Shown here: positions 32,501 to 41,835 of the stretch, one piece after another
Numbering within the stretch: position 1 is the stretch's first letter
Layout of the letters: every line of letters starts with the position of its first letter
Assembly: GCA_009602735.1 (NCBI GenBank)
Contig: WELA01005604.1
Location: 20,564 to 62,980 of the forward strand
Length of the DNA: 42,417 nt
Reading direction: 5' to 3'
Source: Mesotaenium endlicherianum
Taxonomy: Eukaryota; Streptophyta; Zygnematophyceae; Zygnematales; Mesotaeniaceae
Translations under genes and position numbers: made by a program
The notes under the pieces: generated by a model
The model's database searches: none
What the model was told of the DNA's origin: nothing
The model's input: the letters and a program-made list of their open reading frames with translations, nothing else

Positions 32501-33162
32501 TGGAGACATTAGAAGCAGCCCTTACAGCAGCGAAGAAAGCTCTACAACACGCGCAAGATGCTCAAGCAAGAGTGGCGAACAGATCCAGAAGAGAAATTAC
32601 GTACAGAGTGGGTGACAACGTGTTACTATCATCCAAGAACATTTCCCTGAACAACAGGCCTGCCGGCAGCAAGTTCTCTCCCAAGTATTTGGGACCCTTC
32701 AAGATTATCCAGCAAGTCAACCCCGTTGCTTTCAAGCTAGAACTTCCCCAGACTATGCACATCGACCCCGTATTCCACGCTTCCCTCTTCAAGCCATATG
32801 TGCAACCCGACAACAAGTTCCCAGGACGTGTGACAACCCCACCAGCCCCAACAATAGTGGATGATCATTTGGAGTACGAAGTGGAAGACATAGTGGCTAT
32901 GAGAAATTTCAGGAGACAGCAGCAATACTTGATCAAGTGGAAAGGATATCCAGATTCGGAGAATAGTTGGGTGGCGGCGCACTACCTTGACAAAGTTCAG
33001 AGAAAGTTGAAGCGCTTCCATGCCGCCAACCCCCATCTTGGACCAGCCCCAAGTCTCTCTACTAGAAGCCCGAAGACTTCAGGGAGGCAGCCTGCCACCA
33101 TCAAGAAGCAGCAGAAGACCCCTTGGAGGCAGCCTGCAAGAACAAGAAAGAGGAAAAATTGA
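29497..33162 (+). CDS. pol: pol polyprotein of element B: protease, RT, RNase H, integrase, chromodomain
   Basis: The open frame is listed from its first ATG, but translation is expected by -1 shifting from gag at 29554-29560. Residues numbered from 29497: protease [12 protein letters not shown] (DSG 74-76); RT with [14 protein letters not shown] and [12 protein letters not shown] (catalytic Asp 430/431); RNase H with [16 protein letters not shown] (Asp 579) and [13 protein letters not shown]; integrase zinc site H762, H769, C799, C802; and the catalytic triad D832, D893, E929 (spacing D-60-D-35-E). The GPF-like tail ([12 protein letters not shown]) precedes a chromodomain at about 1125-1175 ([15 protein letters not shown]). 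No stop or missing key residue was seen. The chromodomain marks a chromovirus that probably targets histone-marked chromatin. Confidence 0.95.
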   Translation: MLLLQGKGPSCTFMPQKVVKKRTAPVGQEPTTPRPTSREGNTPSEVETPVEDDVPAPMSLRGYLGGEKVHILVDSGAQGNFIAADFATKHGITMRTLDHDEEIMMPDGFSYTTPSKKTYPLALSIKSFKDRVVFSPMQLGKYDVILGTPWLTKHNPQVDWRTGTIKIKNDITSRICILRAIQNIQTQDIQKPAHEILLSALQLKRLVRKGHELLLALITPKDIKKDIESQEGSPVPKEIQEVFEDYKEVFSPELPKGLPPKRFVDHKIELEPGSKPISRPTFKMSYTELDEVKKQIKELLEHGFIRPSKSPFGAPVLFVKKKDGTLRMCVDYRALNKITIKNRYPLPRMDELMDRLVGAKYFTKIDLRSGYHQIRIAEPDIEKTAFRTRYGHFEFMVLPFGLTNAPATFMTMMNTIFQPMLDRFVVVFIDDILIYSKTLEEHARHLKEVLEVLKQNKLFAKESKCEFAKQEVEFLGLHVTADGIKIDPKKTTVVEEWPTPTTKKELQSFLGFANWYRKFIQGFSHIAAPLTDLLKKDRLYTWTEKEEEAFQELKRRLTTSPVLTLPSPNPDWPFHVITDASSYAIGAILLQDQGKGLQPIAYESRKLNPAEQNYTTTEREALAIVHALKVWRCYVEGRKVLVTTDHEALKHLQTQPYLSRRQARWSGYLQQYNITIQYQPGKTNPADPLSRLQLNAVMVSLKTDLEARFSAAYERDPYYKNGEAALDPCKKQEGNYWVRQDTGQRCVPNDLDLRLLLLREAHDNPLGGHFGILRTTGVLARTYCWPGMSKQVKEYCRSCDTCQRIKPSSQKAGGLLQPLPIPERQWTDISMDLIVDLPVTPRGHNAILTVVDRLTKMAHFIPTTTKATAPQLARLIFDNIFRLHGLPSRIVSDRDPRFTSHFWKNLFKNLGTSLDMSTAYHPQSDGQTERMNRTLKTSLKAYVSTLEQDWDMYLTPLEFAYNNTTQASTQESPFFLNYGFHPTTPLSFTAGHDEVPAATDFMETLEAALTAAKKALQHAQDAQARVANRSRREITYRVGDNVLLSSKNISLNNRPAGSKFSPKYLGPFKIIQQVNPVAFKLELPQTMHIDPVFHASLFKPYVQPDNKFPGRVTTPPAPTIVDDHLEYEVEDIVAMRNFRRQQQYLIKWKGYPDSENSWVAAHYLDKVQRKLKRFHAANPHLGPAPSLSTRSPKTSGRQPATIKKQQKTPWRQPARTRKRKN
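29554..29560 (+). promoter_or_regulatory. -1 frameshift slippery heptamer
   Basis: A AAA AAC, set in the gag frame as tcA AAA AAC, is one of the strongest known -1 slip sites. Pol is open in exactly that frame. A stimulatory structure downstream was not worked out. Confidence 0.7.
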
Positions 33163-33921
33163 CATTAGACACTCTTCTCTTCTCGCAGTTTCTGGACAGA
33201 AAACTAAAACTGCTACTGGTAATAGGTCTCTGCATAATAAATTCTGAAAATTTACCTGGCTGTAGTCCATGAGTAGCCGGTCATTTAGAGTCCAAGTTTG
33301 CTCAATTTGGAGCACTGGTGAGAGAGATATGATGCTCTAAGTAGAAGGGGGTCAGGCTGCTGGCATTGTTAGGACAGAATATGCCTTCTGACATTGTGCC
33401 TTCCCCTGAACTTGGAATGCTCTGAAACTCAAGACTCTGGTAGAACATCTTACAGCGCCCAGTTTGAGACTTAGTTTGCAGAATTTGGAGAAGTATAGAA
33501 GGACTTATGATTTTCAGAAGTTTCTGCACAGATTTGGAGGAGTGCCTACTCTCTCAGCTCTCAACGACACTCCAGAAATGAGAATGCTCTCAAATTTGGT
33601 GACCCGGTAGAGTTCTCCGACGCGGTCCGTCTGGCACTCGAATTTTCAGATTTGGAGCAGTTCTGTGGCCGCTATGAATTTTTGAATTCGTGGCAGATTC
33701 TGGGCCAACTTGTACAATTTTCTTTATCATTAAGGAGTAGGCTAGCCAATAAGGTCACACCACCTACGACCTTGCCTAGTCTACCTTACATGTGTAGCAC
33801 CTGACTTGGCGCCTTTGACTAGTCCTCTTCACATGTGTGGCATCTGACTTGAAACTGTTGACTAGTTTGCTCCACATGTGTAAGACCTGACTTGACGCGC
33901 CGAGACGTCGCTTTTTCTATC
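33163..33921 (+). other. Non-coding 3' region of element B
   Basis: About 760 bp between the pol stop and the purine tract without a credible gene. It contains several imperfect AATTTGGAG/TTTGGAG words and, at 33788-33902, a 43-bp tandem repeat (2.6 copies starting ACATGTGT at 33788, 33831 and 33874). Confidence 0.8.
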
Positions 33922-33931
33922 GGGGGGGTGA
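33922..33931 (+). other. Polypurine tract of element B
   Basis: GGGGGGGTGA directly before the 3' LTR; the plus-strand primer site. Confidence 0.75.
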
Positions 33932-34434
33932 TGTAGTGATTTGAGTTATTATATATTAGTTTGCATATATTTTAATGTTTTCAAATATATTTGGAGTAGT
34001 ATTGTGTGGAGTCAAGTGTGAATAGGTACTCTAGTAACTTGGTTCATGTCCTTTGAACCTTCCAAGGCATTTTCGAAGTTAGAGGAAAGACCTAGAAGAA
34101 CTCCATGTGGCAAAAGTCAAATGTGCCATTTTTAGGTCAAAAGGACATGTGTACATTATTCTAGAAAGAGGTGGCAAGTTTTGGGATGTGTTGGGTGCCA
34201 ACACATCAACATACACCTTCCTAGAAATTACTTATGTAGCAAGTATATAAACAAGAGCTAGAACATAGAAAGACATTCGGGAATCACTCTTGTACTTGCC
34301 AAAATCCAGAAATATATTAACTTTCAAGAAGCCATCTCTCTTTCAAGAAGCTACCACTTGTGTTCAAAGATCCTTGTCTTGAATAGATAAAGTATTCTGT
34401 TTTACTAAGTACTTTATCTATCTGTTTCACTACA
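33932..34434 (+). repeat. 3' LTR of element B
   Basis: 503 bp, same length as the 5' LTR, no indels, 7 substitutions seen by eye. It ends CACTACA. Confidence 0.95.
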
Positions 34435-34439
34435 TGCCA
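34435..34439 (+). repeat. Target-site duplication TGCCA, right copy (element B)
   Basis: It matches 27750-27754. Confidence 0.95.
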
Positions 34440-35185
34440 TCTTGTGTTATGAGATGGGTTCGAGGGTAGTACCTCCCAGACTTGATCATGTGTAACAAGA
34501 TAGAAGCTGTGTTGGGATAACGCTCCCCATCCTTCCTCAATTTGTATACCCAGTAGTGCCAAACTCTCTCATACAACGAGTTAATGTCAATTCCTACCCA
34601 ATTTTTGTCCTTTATATCACCAAGGGCCAGATACATGTTATCGTCTTTCGCTATTGTCTCGTCAGTGACGCCTTTCCTGAAAAGCAGGAAATTAGGATTT
34701 ATATGCATATGTTTGGTACAGTAACCACACATACCCACGAAGGTGTGCAGACCTCTCTGAGAAAGTAGCCTCGTCAACACCCAAATTCCTTTGCCCTCCG
34801 CAGTCGTCCTACCCCAAGGCCCTGCACTCCATCCCATAAATCTCTTTAGCTCTTTTGTGACCACGGCAGCCGACTTCGCATGAATCTGAAGTACACCTTG
34901 CGCGTGTTCATGGTAACAAGTGCCTCTTGTTTCCTTGCCAAAAAGCCCTTTCTCAATATGAGTCTGCTTCAGATACTCTTCCAACTTTGCAAACTCTCCA
35001 TCTGTTATGTTTCCTCCATCACGCGAAATTGTGACAGACACTTCCATCTCCGAAGTCGGTTTAAGGCGTCCAACAGCAACGCCTTCACTCAAGCTCGAAA
35101 TTTCTAGATGTTTCTCAAGTCCTACGTCCTGTGGCTTCTTACGTGCCACATACTTCCGCTTAACCTTCTCTAACAACTTCGCCAT
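34440..35185 (-). pseudogene. HUH/CRESS-like single-tyrosine Rep, N-terminal part
   Basis: The frame is open upstream to 35272; ATG 35185 (MAKLLEKVKRKYVARKKP) is the likelier start, giving about 250 residues before the insertion. Numbered from 35185: a first strand MEVSVTISRDGG (about 47-58, possible motif I); YHEHAQGVLQIHAKS with H-A-Q at 94-96, like the HUQ motif II of CRESS-type Reps; then MCGYCTKHMH with YCTK at 155-158, like motif III (catalytic Tyr, Lys three residues on). The rest is a mixed alpha/beta region (VGIDINSLYERVWHYWVYKL). No helicase and no second catalytic Tyr, so it is not a Helitron RepHel. The protein would nick and join DNA ends in rolling-circle transposition. It is interrupted by element B. 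Motif calls are by eye. Confidence 0.5.
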
Positions 35186-35369
35186 GACAAAAACTGTGAA
35201 ACTCTTAACATTCAGAACCAAAATAAATGTTCGACCTAACTCATGCCATAAGACCCATCGACAACCGTACAAATTGACATAGTACGGCAGAACGTAGTAC
35301 GGAAAACCGATCCGGCCACATAGACCCTAAACATGAATGCCAGCGCGCACGTGCGAGGGCCCTTACTGA

Positions 35370-35475
35370 TTTCCCCCTCACGAAAGTTACGTGAGGGGCG
35401 CCTTACTGGTGACCACAAATACACACCACATACTCGTTCTCGTCCTCGTTCTCGTTCTCGTTCTGTTTCTCGTTG
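35370..35475 (+). repeat. Partial array unit to the right of the Rep unit
   Basis: It restarts with the unit 5' end: CCCCTCAC/GTGAGGGG hairpin (35373-35398), GCCTTACTGG, ACCACAAA and a CTCGTTCTCG-rich run. It loses similarity near 35470 before the second hairpin. It shows that the Rep unit sits inside the array and not at its edge. Confidence 0.75.
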
Positions 35476-36370
35476 CTCTTTCGTTCTTGCCTTCATTCAT
35501 GGTCGGCTGAGACGACTGCAGAGATTTCTCACAGTTTGAGACGCCTTGGCATGGAGAACGAAAGTACGTGGCCGTCACCAGCCCCCCACAGCACCACTGA
35601 AGTCAAACACAGGGTCCATGCCAGGTCCATGCTAGGTCCATGCGCCTGTTCCTGCCGCTTCCACGCCCCCTGCATACGTTTCTGCAAGGTGACATGTCAC
35701 GTGCTATTTTTCATTTGTAAATTCTGACCAGACTTGTCTTTGTGTACCCGATCGACTGCAATGCAAGCGTATATAACAAAAAGAGTGGTTTCCTTCTGGT
35801 CATTTATCATGCCCGTTGAAGGCGCCATAAAATAGAGGAGGGGCGCGTCGCGAACACGGGAGCTACATCCGGCTAACATAGTACGTGGGGGCGACATGCG
35901 GATGGATCCTCCCCTTCTGCACAGACAGGCCCACTGCTCCGTGCTCTGCAATCCATGCAGCAGTCTCTTCTGATTTTAGACATGGCCAACGTCGTGACAG
36001 TCATGACCATTCCTACTCGACTTTTATCACACAACAACGCATCGTAGGAGTTTGCCCAATGAGTACTGCCTGCTTCCATTGTCATTAGAGAAGTTTGAGG
36101 ACCCGGGAGTCGGTCTGCAGCTTCCTACTTAGAGACCTCTTTTGAGGGAGTCGTACTCTAGCGTCCTTCTGCGGGCATTGCTGCCCGTTGACGTAGTGAA
36201 AGTTAGATAGCCGGCCATGACGCCGTCCTGTGGCGGCCTGAATGAATATCTGTGATTTGACATAAAGATGACTCAGGCGCTTACTTAGCCACGTTGAGTA
36301 CTCAAGTTGGTTTATAAATCGGCAGCATTGGGCAGCCTCAATAACTTCTCACGGAACTCAAAGGGAAACT
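35476..36370. other. Unassigned spacer with short repeats and a TATA box
   Basis: No gene recognised. GGTCCATGC occurs three times in tandem at about 35609-35642. TTTATAAATC at about 36310 lies 60-70 bp before the ATG at 36377 and may serve as its TATA box. Confidence 0.5.
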
Positions 36371-36376
36371 GTAGCA

Positions 36377-36535
36377 ATGGTGTGTCCTATGCGCGTACTG
36401 CTCGTCGTGGCGTCCACAGGAGTAGCAGGATACTTTGCATGGAAAACATGGAGCAAATCCGACGACGTCTTTGTTATTGACTCTGAGGGGAAAGAGTCGC
36501 GGGAATCTTCTCCTCCGAAGAAGCTTCTGGCGAGG
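36377..36535 (+). CDS. Possible first exon of a small membrane protein
   Basis: ATG at 36377 follows a TATA-like box. It encodes 53 residues: a hydrophobic segment at 5-21 (MRVLLVVASTGVAGYFAW), then a charged region (SKSDDVFVIDSEGKESRESS). A donor-like GTACAC follows in phase 0. Phase-compatible exons exist at 37112-37167 (acceptor TGTGCAG, encoding MYERLVVMLLLLLDMATG) and 38111-38156 (acceptor AATGCAG, ending TGA), which would give about 86 residues. I do not recognise the product. The exon model rests on splice words only and may be wrong. Confidence 0.25.
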
Positions 36536-39100
36536 GTACACCCCTCTTACACCTTCCTCCGCCTCTCATTGAGTCGTTTGATCTCAATAGCGTCCGATTC
36601 GTTCTGCAAATTTGAGGGTTAGGCCAGCAATTAGTTGATGGTGAGGGGGGAGGTATGATTGATCATGAGAGTTCCGAGCTGCTGGTCACAGGGTGCGTAA
36701 TGCGGTAAGGCGTAAGTCATAGGAGTTTGTCAAAGGTTTCGTGCAGATACTTATCAAAAGGTTCCTGTACATCAGGTGGCGGCAGCCGAGGGTGATGTTC
36801 TGAAATCTCGAGGTCTAATGCTCATTGCCGTGAGGTCGAATAGTCTGAGCTATATATAATGTGGACATGGATGGGATGGGCGGCACCTTTTATGTTGTCC
36901 TGCTTGACCCATTTCTGCTGTGTATGAGGCAAAGTAGGGCAAAATAGTCGCATGTCACTCTTACTACACTCTTGCACATGAAGCATGGTAGTCGCCCATG
37001 GCTTGGAACCCCGTCTTGTATTTCATTTGGAGTGGAGGGGTCATCTCCATGGTGTTGTAGTATTGGGTTTGAGCAAAGATTTGGTGGTTTTGTTGAGTTC
37101 ATCATGTGCAGATGTACGAGCGGTTAGTGGTAATGCTGCTGCTGCTGCTGGACATGGCAACTGGCAGGTACCTGTTCAAGGTCCTGAGAGAAGGAAAGGA
37201 TGAGGGCTGCAGGTTAGAAGCAGTTGACGGGGTTAATAGGACGCCAGGTATGAATAGCCCTTGTATCATAGACTCCATAGAGGCTGAGAAATTGCAATAG
37301 CATGTCACAATATGAAGCCTCAGAAAGAATAAGTTCAACAAATAAGAGCTACTCAGAATGTTGATGGTGGTGGCAGCCTAAATTGCATTCAAGGATGAAG
37401 CGTCTGCTTCTAAGGTAGGTCAAGGAAGGCAGGTCAAGCAGGCTGTCGAAAACAGCCGCTTAGACTTAGTTCACGGGGTTGGGATTTTTAGTGTTAAATG
37501 AGAAGCATATCCCCTCTTATCACTGCAGGCAAGGATTACAGCCTCAGGGAGCAGGACTTGTTGGGATTTCTCTGGGCTGATAGCGGTGGCCGGATACGGT
37601 GGCCGTTTACACCTAGGATAATGATAACGCATAGCCTTCGTTAGAATAATTCGACGTGCTTTACATGTTCCTGCTGGCTCCTTCAGCTGCAGAATCATGG
37701 GTGCCAGGTGTTGCTTGCTTCCTGTCCTAAGACCCTTGTAGAGGCCATCTCTCTTCTCTTGAAGCCCTTGGGAGGATATACTTGCTTTATAAGGGTATGA
37801 ACAGATTGTGATGGTTTCTACGGCCTGTGACGGAGAAGTAGATGGCGTCATACGTCAGTGACCCCACATGTCTTTCCCTAGTTCTGAGCCTTCGTATCGC
37901 GTGCTCTGTGCGGCTGATGGAGCGTGCATATTGGAAGTGCTGGGCTAAAAGCTTTCTCCCTTCCTACTGCCTGTACTATGTCTATTATGTGAGCGTACTT
38001 TATCATGATTCTGATCTTTCAAGCTTGTTTTGTAGTTGTTGCTCCACTTTGGGCCAGTTTGATGATTGCTGACTCTAAGTAGCGTAGCTTGCTTCTTATG
38101 TGTAATGCAGAACTGGACTGGCTGAACTTGCGGCTAATATGCATGCTCAATACTGATAACTTGCTAAAGTGTGGTCTAAGACCTTTGCTGCCAAGGATGC
38201 AAGAGGACTTGCACGCATTCCAACTGGGTGTCTTGCAGACCTTCCAACCCGCACCCTCGTGGAAGGATCCACGACACTCTCCTGAAGTGGTCAGAGGCGA
38301 GAGAAGATCGCACCTCCTCAAGCTCAGGCGCACTGGAAGTAAACATGACGACATAGCGCAAAACATGCACATATCTTACATCAATTCTTGCATGGTTTTT
38401 TGAGATTCTCTTATCTGCGGGGAAACCATTGTAAGTTGAATAATAGTAGCAGCATACAGCTAGTCAAATCACCGCTGCACCTTGTAGCGCAAACCCACCA
38501 TACATTACATGTATGTCTGCAGCTCAAAATTTGGTTGCTGATTGGTAACATCCAGCGTCATAATCCAACAACCTTCACGTCCACTGTATGAGCGAAACTG
38601 GAAAATGGCCATCATCTACCTCACATAAATGACATGCATATCTGATTGATTCGCACTCCGACAATGTGAAGCCCAGGTGAGTCCACAATGCGCGTCAACA
38701 ATCTCCTGCAAATGTTTCAGGCTACCCCAAAATTCATGTAGATCCTCGCCTACAGCCCATCCATTCGCAACCATACCACGAAAGTTTCAAGAGACTCAAA
38801 GATGTTTAAGCTCATCCAGGGTGTGGCTGCGCGGAGGCTGGACGGGCCTCTTCTGCGCGCAGTTTTCCGAAACTGTGGGCCCTTCTTCCCGCACTTGAAG
38901 CTGGTGAAGATAATCCCCGCAGGTGTCCGCCAGATGATCCGGCCCACTCTGTTACAGAGTATACCTTGTTGTACCGTCATAAGAGTTGGGATAAGCCAGC
39001 GCTCATTCATCCTGCAAGGCCAAGCCAGTTCTTCTCTCGTGCAACTCACCAAACCTGCAGTGCGCATGAATGCATACAAATCACACACGCTTCTTCTGGG
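36536..39100. other. Unassigned region
   Basis: Only short open frames without recognised domains. The possible small exons named for the gene at 36377 lie here. On the minus strand 38750-39088 stays open just downstream of the NusG-like gene's stop, but it has no recognisable domain and is best read as its 3' region. Confidence 0.5.
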
Positions 39101-39214
39101 TCACCGTTGGAACTCTTTGCGCTCGTTCGGAGGAGTATAGTATTCGATGACTTCGTACGGCACATCCGAGAAGAAGGAGTAGCTTTCGGGATTCTCCCTC
39201 ATGGTGGCATACAC
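39101..39214 (-). CDS. NusG-like protein, probable last exon
   Basis: Acceptor GCGCAG precedes GTGTATGCC in phase 0, matching the phase-0 donor at 40286. It encodes VYATMRENPESYSFF and SDVPYEVIEYYTPPNERK and ends in TGA at 39101. The segment would supply the last strands of the KOW barrel begun in the previous exon. Alternatively a donor GTGACC at 39104 lies just before the stop and could splice on to 39011-38975; I prefer the simple stop. The intron to the previous exon is about 1.07 kb. Confidence 0.45.
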   Translation of the reverse strand: MYATMRENPESYSFFSDVPYEVIEYYTPPNERKEFQR

Positions 39215-40285
39215 CTGCGCGCAACTCACGGCACAAAGGAACAGGCAAAGCATCAGTATGTCAGTAAGTGAATGGGTGTCATTTCCTGGGGGGTGACCAA
39301 TGGCGCATAATAACACAGCAGTGAAATACGTACACGCTACACCAGCTTGCAAACACGGGAGGCTGCAACGCCAGCACAGCTGTTAGTGCGATCGGACCCA
39401 GGCATGCAAGCAAACGCGCACGCAACCATAGCCCCCGGCAGAGACAGCCCCGCTCTTTCGGCCCCAGCCTGCCCCCACTCAGGCGAGAGCATGATGGATT
39501 CAGACGCAAGCACACATGCGAAGAAGCAGCCGTCCCCCCCTCCCCCCCCTAGATGAATAGTCTAAACAAATAAAAAAACACGTCGGCAGATGCACGACGC
39601 GTTCTCCCAGCTTGAGGGTGCCACATTACAGAAGTACCTCCTTAACATCTTGTTCTCAATCCCAGGCCCGAACACAAGCCTCACTACGCTCAGAAAGCCG
39701 ACCCCAACGACTCACACGAGCACGCATTCACCCCAACAAAAAATCCGATCCTGATCCACCCCAACCATATGCTACCCCAACCAACCGAACCCGGATCTGT
39801 CCCTACCAAACCTGACTCCACCCAAGTCAAATCTGAATCCACCCCGACAAAAGCTTAAGCAACCGAGCCTGAATCTGTCCCAGCTCCTGCACTGAGTCCT
39901 CATACGTGACTGAGCCCTTATCCCTTACCCCAGCAAGAATAACAGCTCGCCCCAGCGATGTCAAAACGCTTCCCCCGAGCCCCCACCACAAGCCCCAGCT
40001 CGATTTCCAACCACAAGGTCCCACTCTTACCACCAAACCCCCAACCCTAAAGCCAAACAAAACCCGCACCAAACAAACCCCGAATTCTCTACCCAAACAT
40101 AAAGCCCCAACATCAAAATCCATACCCCAAAGGGGCAGGAGCCTCTGAAAAGACCTTAGCCCTAGGAAAAGGGGAGCCCTAACCGGGCGCCGGCTGCAGC
40201 GGACGCACGTGCGCGGAGCGCGCTGTCGCTGAACCCTATTTCTGAACCCGAACCCCTGGAAGAAGCGGGAGCCCCAGCGCCCTAC

Positions 40286-40775
40286 CGAGTGCTTCTTGGC
40301 GTTGACTTCGAGGACGACGCCGATGTAGCCCTTGAGCTTGCCCTCCGTGATGCGGATGGCCGCCGCGCGGTGCATGGGCGGGGAGAATTCGACGCGCTTC
40401 CGCCGGCGCGTGCGCGCGCGCGTCCCCAGCGCCGACAGCTGGACGTGCTGCTGCATCTGCAGCTGCCGCTGCTGCTCCTCCTGCGCCTTGAGCAGCTGCC
40501 GCTGCTGCAGCGCCGACTTGGCGTCCTCAGCCGCCCGCTTGGCCTCCTGCTCCTGGCGGCGCGCCAGCTGGCGCCGCTCCTTCTCCGCACGCTCGAGCTC
40601 GCGCTCCCGCTGCGCCTTGGCCCGCTGCGCCACCCGCTCCTGCTTGGCGCGCTCCAGCTCAGCGATGCGCGCGGCCTCCGCACGCTCGTGCTCCTCGTCC
40701 TCCACCATCTGGTGGTCGAAGCGGGCCGCCAGCGTGGCGTCGACCGCCATCGGATACGTCAAGAATTGACCGCGC
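40286..40775 (-). CDS. NusG-like protein, exon with coiled coil and KOW motif
   Basis: 490 bp with a strong acceptor (run of T then GCAG) and donor GTAGGG. It starts by finishing the NGN domain (YPMAVDATLAARFDHQMVE), then about 100 residues of Glu/Arg/Lys/Gln/Ala heptad-like coiled coil (ELERAKQERVAQRAKAQRE), a basic TRARTRRRKR patch and the KOW motif AIRITEGKLKGYIGVVLEV. NusG proteins bind RNA polymerase through NGN and partners through KOW, usually joined by a short linker; a long coiled coil in that place is unusual. Plant plastids have a nuclear-encoded NusG-like protein (pTAC13), so a plastid role is plausible but not shown here. Confidence 0.75.
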
Positions 40776-41119
40776 CTGCAAAAAAAAAGACAGGCAGAAA
40801 GAAACATACAGGCACGCGCACGCACACACAAAAAACACGAGCATACATAGATATGCACGTACACACACGCGCACAGACGCACAAGAAATGCGCACAGAGT
40901 TAGCTTCAATTCGCAGAGTTGCGCCTGAACAGAACGACATGCGCATGCAGGCACATACGCACGTTCCAGCTTTAATAGACTGTGGGAGCGCGCAGGTGCG
41001 AGCGCACATGCATGCGCACACGGAAGAATACTCATTCCACAGTCACCTTACACAGGCATGGGCGACAGAGAGGGAGTGAGACGTCCTTGAGTGTGGGCGC
41101 GTGTGCGCCTGTGTGTGTG

Positions 41120-41171
41120 AGTCAATGAGCATGTGAGGGAGGGAGGGAGGGAGGGAGGGAGGGAGGGAGGG
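41120..41171 (+). repeat. GAGG microsatellite in an intron of the NusG-like gene
   Basis: About ten units of GGGA/GAGG, purine-only on the plus strand. A second G/A-rich stretch lies at about 41590-41690. Confidence 0.9.
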
Positions 41172-41177
41172 GCTCAC

Positions 41178-41347
41178 CCCATCTCCGTCTGGGTGCCGAT
41201 GAAGCCGCGGAGCGAGGGCAGCGTGACGAGCCACAAGTAGAGCTTCTTGGAGAGCTGCACGTGCACGTACACGATGCCCTTGCTCAGCCGCAGCATCCAC
41301 GCGCGGTCCCCGCCTGCGCTCCGGTTCTTCAGGTCTGGCGCGTACAC
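41178..41347 (-). CDS. NusG-like protein, NGN-domain exon
   Basis: 170 bp, acceptor GCCCAG, donor GTGAGC, entering in phase 0 and leaving with two extra bases that join exactly with the next exon. It encodes VYAPDLKNRSAGGDRAWMLR, then SKGIVYVHVQLSKKLYLWLV and TLPSLRGFIGTQTEM, which follow the NusG N-terminal domain pattern (a strand read '.G.V.V...L....W..V...P.V.GFIG'). The match to this pattern is what identifies the gene. Confidence 0.75.
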
Positions 41348-41784
41348 CTGGGCACACCCGCACGCCACACGCTCGCCCGCACGCACGCATCAGTCTGCTG
41401 TGTCAGGAGTGGATGCCACAGCAAAAAGCACACGCACCAGCGCATGCTCCCATGAGTACCCCTGCCCTCCCACCCCTCCTCTCTCTCTCTCTCTCTTTCA
41501 CACATGCACGCGCTGTGCAGAGAGGAGAGGGAGCGCCTATGAGAGAAAGAAAGAGAAAACGCCCATGGGATAAGAGGGCGGGAGCTACGAGGGATGGAGG
41601 GAGGGAGAGGGACAGGGTGGGAGAGAGGCAGGGAGGGAGGAAGGGAGGGGGGGAGATGCGGGGGTGGAGAAAAGGAGGGGGGGGGATGGCCATGCAGCTA
41701 TCAAGCAGGCAGCCAGGCAGAGAGCACGGAGTGAGGCAGAATGTCTCAGAAGAGCTGGCATGTGGCGCGTGCGCGTGTGCTCAC

Positions 41785-41835
41785 CTTCACGTCAAGCTCC
41801 GGGAAGTTATCTCGAAACGCCTTCCTCAGATCATT
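41785..41835 (-). CDS. NusG-like protein, small NGN exon
   Basis: 51 bp, acceptor GGCAG, donor GTGAGC, phase 0 at both ends. It encodes NDLRKAFRDNFPELDVK, which joins directly to VYAPDL of the next exon as the helix and strand of the NGN domain. The expected first NGN strand (W..LQ-like) must lie in an upstream exon that I cannot identify in 41836-42417, so the 5' end is probably outside the window. Confidence 0.65.

Larger units (their letters stand above)
27755..34434 (+). mobile_element. Element B: near-intact Ty3/gypsy chromovirus
   Basis: 6680 bp with 503-bp LTRs (27755-28257 and 33932-34434), 5-bp duplication TGCCA, initiator-Met primer site, gag 28295-29575, pol in the -1 frame to 33162, and a purine tract before the 3' LTR. 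LTR ends are TGTAGTG...CACTACA. The two LTRs differ at 7 positions by my count (about 1.4 percent), so it is recent. Both frames are open with all catalytic residues in place, so it may still be active. It interrupts the Rep gene in antisense. Confidence 0.95.
27224..35369 (+). mobile_element. Replitron-like autonomous unit with Rep gene, split by element B
   Basis: It starts with the array's 5' end (CCCCTCAC/GTGAGGGG hairpin at 27229-27252, GCCTTACTGA, second hairpin at about 27320-27350) and finishes with the array's 3' end (GCGAGGGCCCTTACTGA, 35353-35369). Between them lies a Rep-like gene on the minus strand. Removing element B and one TGCCA leaves about 1461 bp. The order matches a small rolling-circle transposon whose short units to the left are internal-deletion relatives. 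Known Replitrons encode a single-tyrosine HUH protein and have short direct repeats at or near the ends; CCTTACTGA, near the 5' and at the 3' end, would be such a repeat. The assignment to Replitrons is inference. Confidence 0.5.

Noticed and set aside
34440..35185. Helitron RepHel
   Set aside because: Unit ends resemble Helitron 3' ends (hairpin plus CTGA/CTAG), but the gene has a single Tyr motif (YCTK), no second catalytic Tyr and no helicase, and is far too short.
38796..39011. Extra 3' exons of the NusG-like gene (39011-38975 and 38948-38796)
   Set aside because: Phases fit, but the second intron would be only 26 bases, and a stop already closes the frame at 39101.
39827..40285. Read-through extension of the KOW exon to the left
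   Set aside because: After the donor GTAGGG the frame loses protein-like character, while the phase-matched exon at 39214 completes the KOW barrel.
40282..40903. Other long frames antisense to or overlapping the coiled-coil exon
   Set aside because: They are Leu/Arg/Ser-rich shadows of the charged coiled-coil codons in GC-rich DNA.
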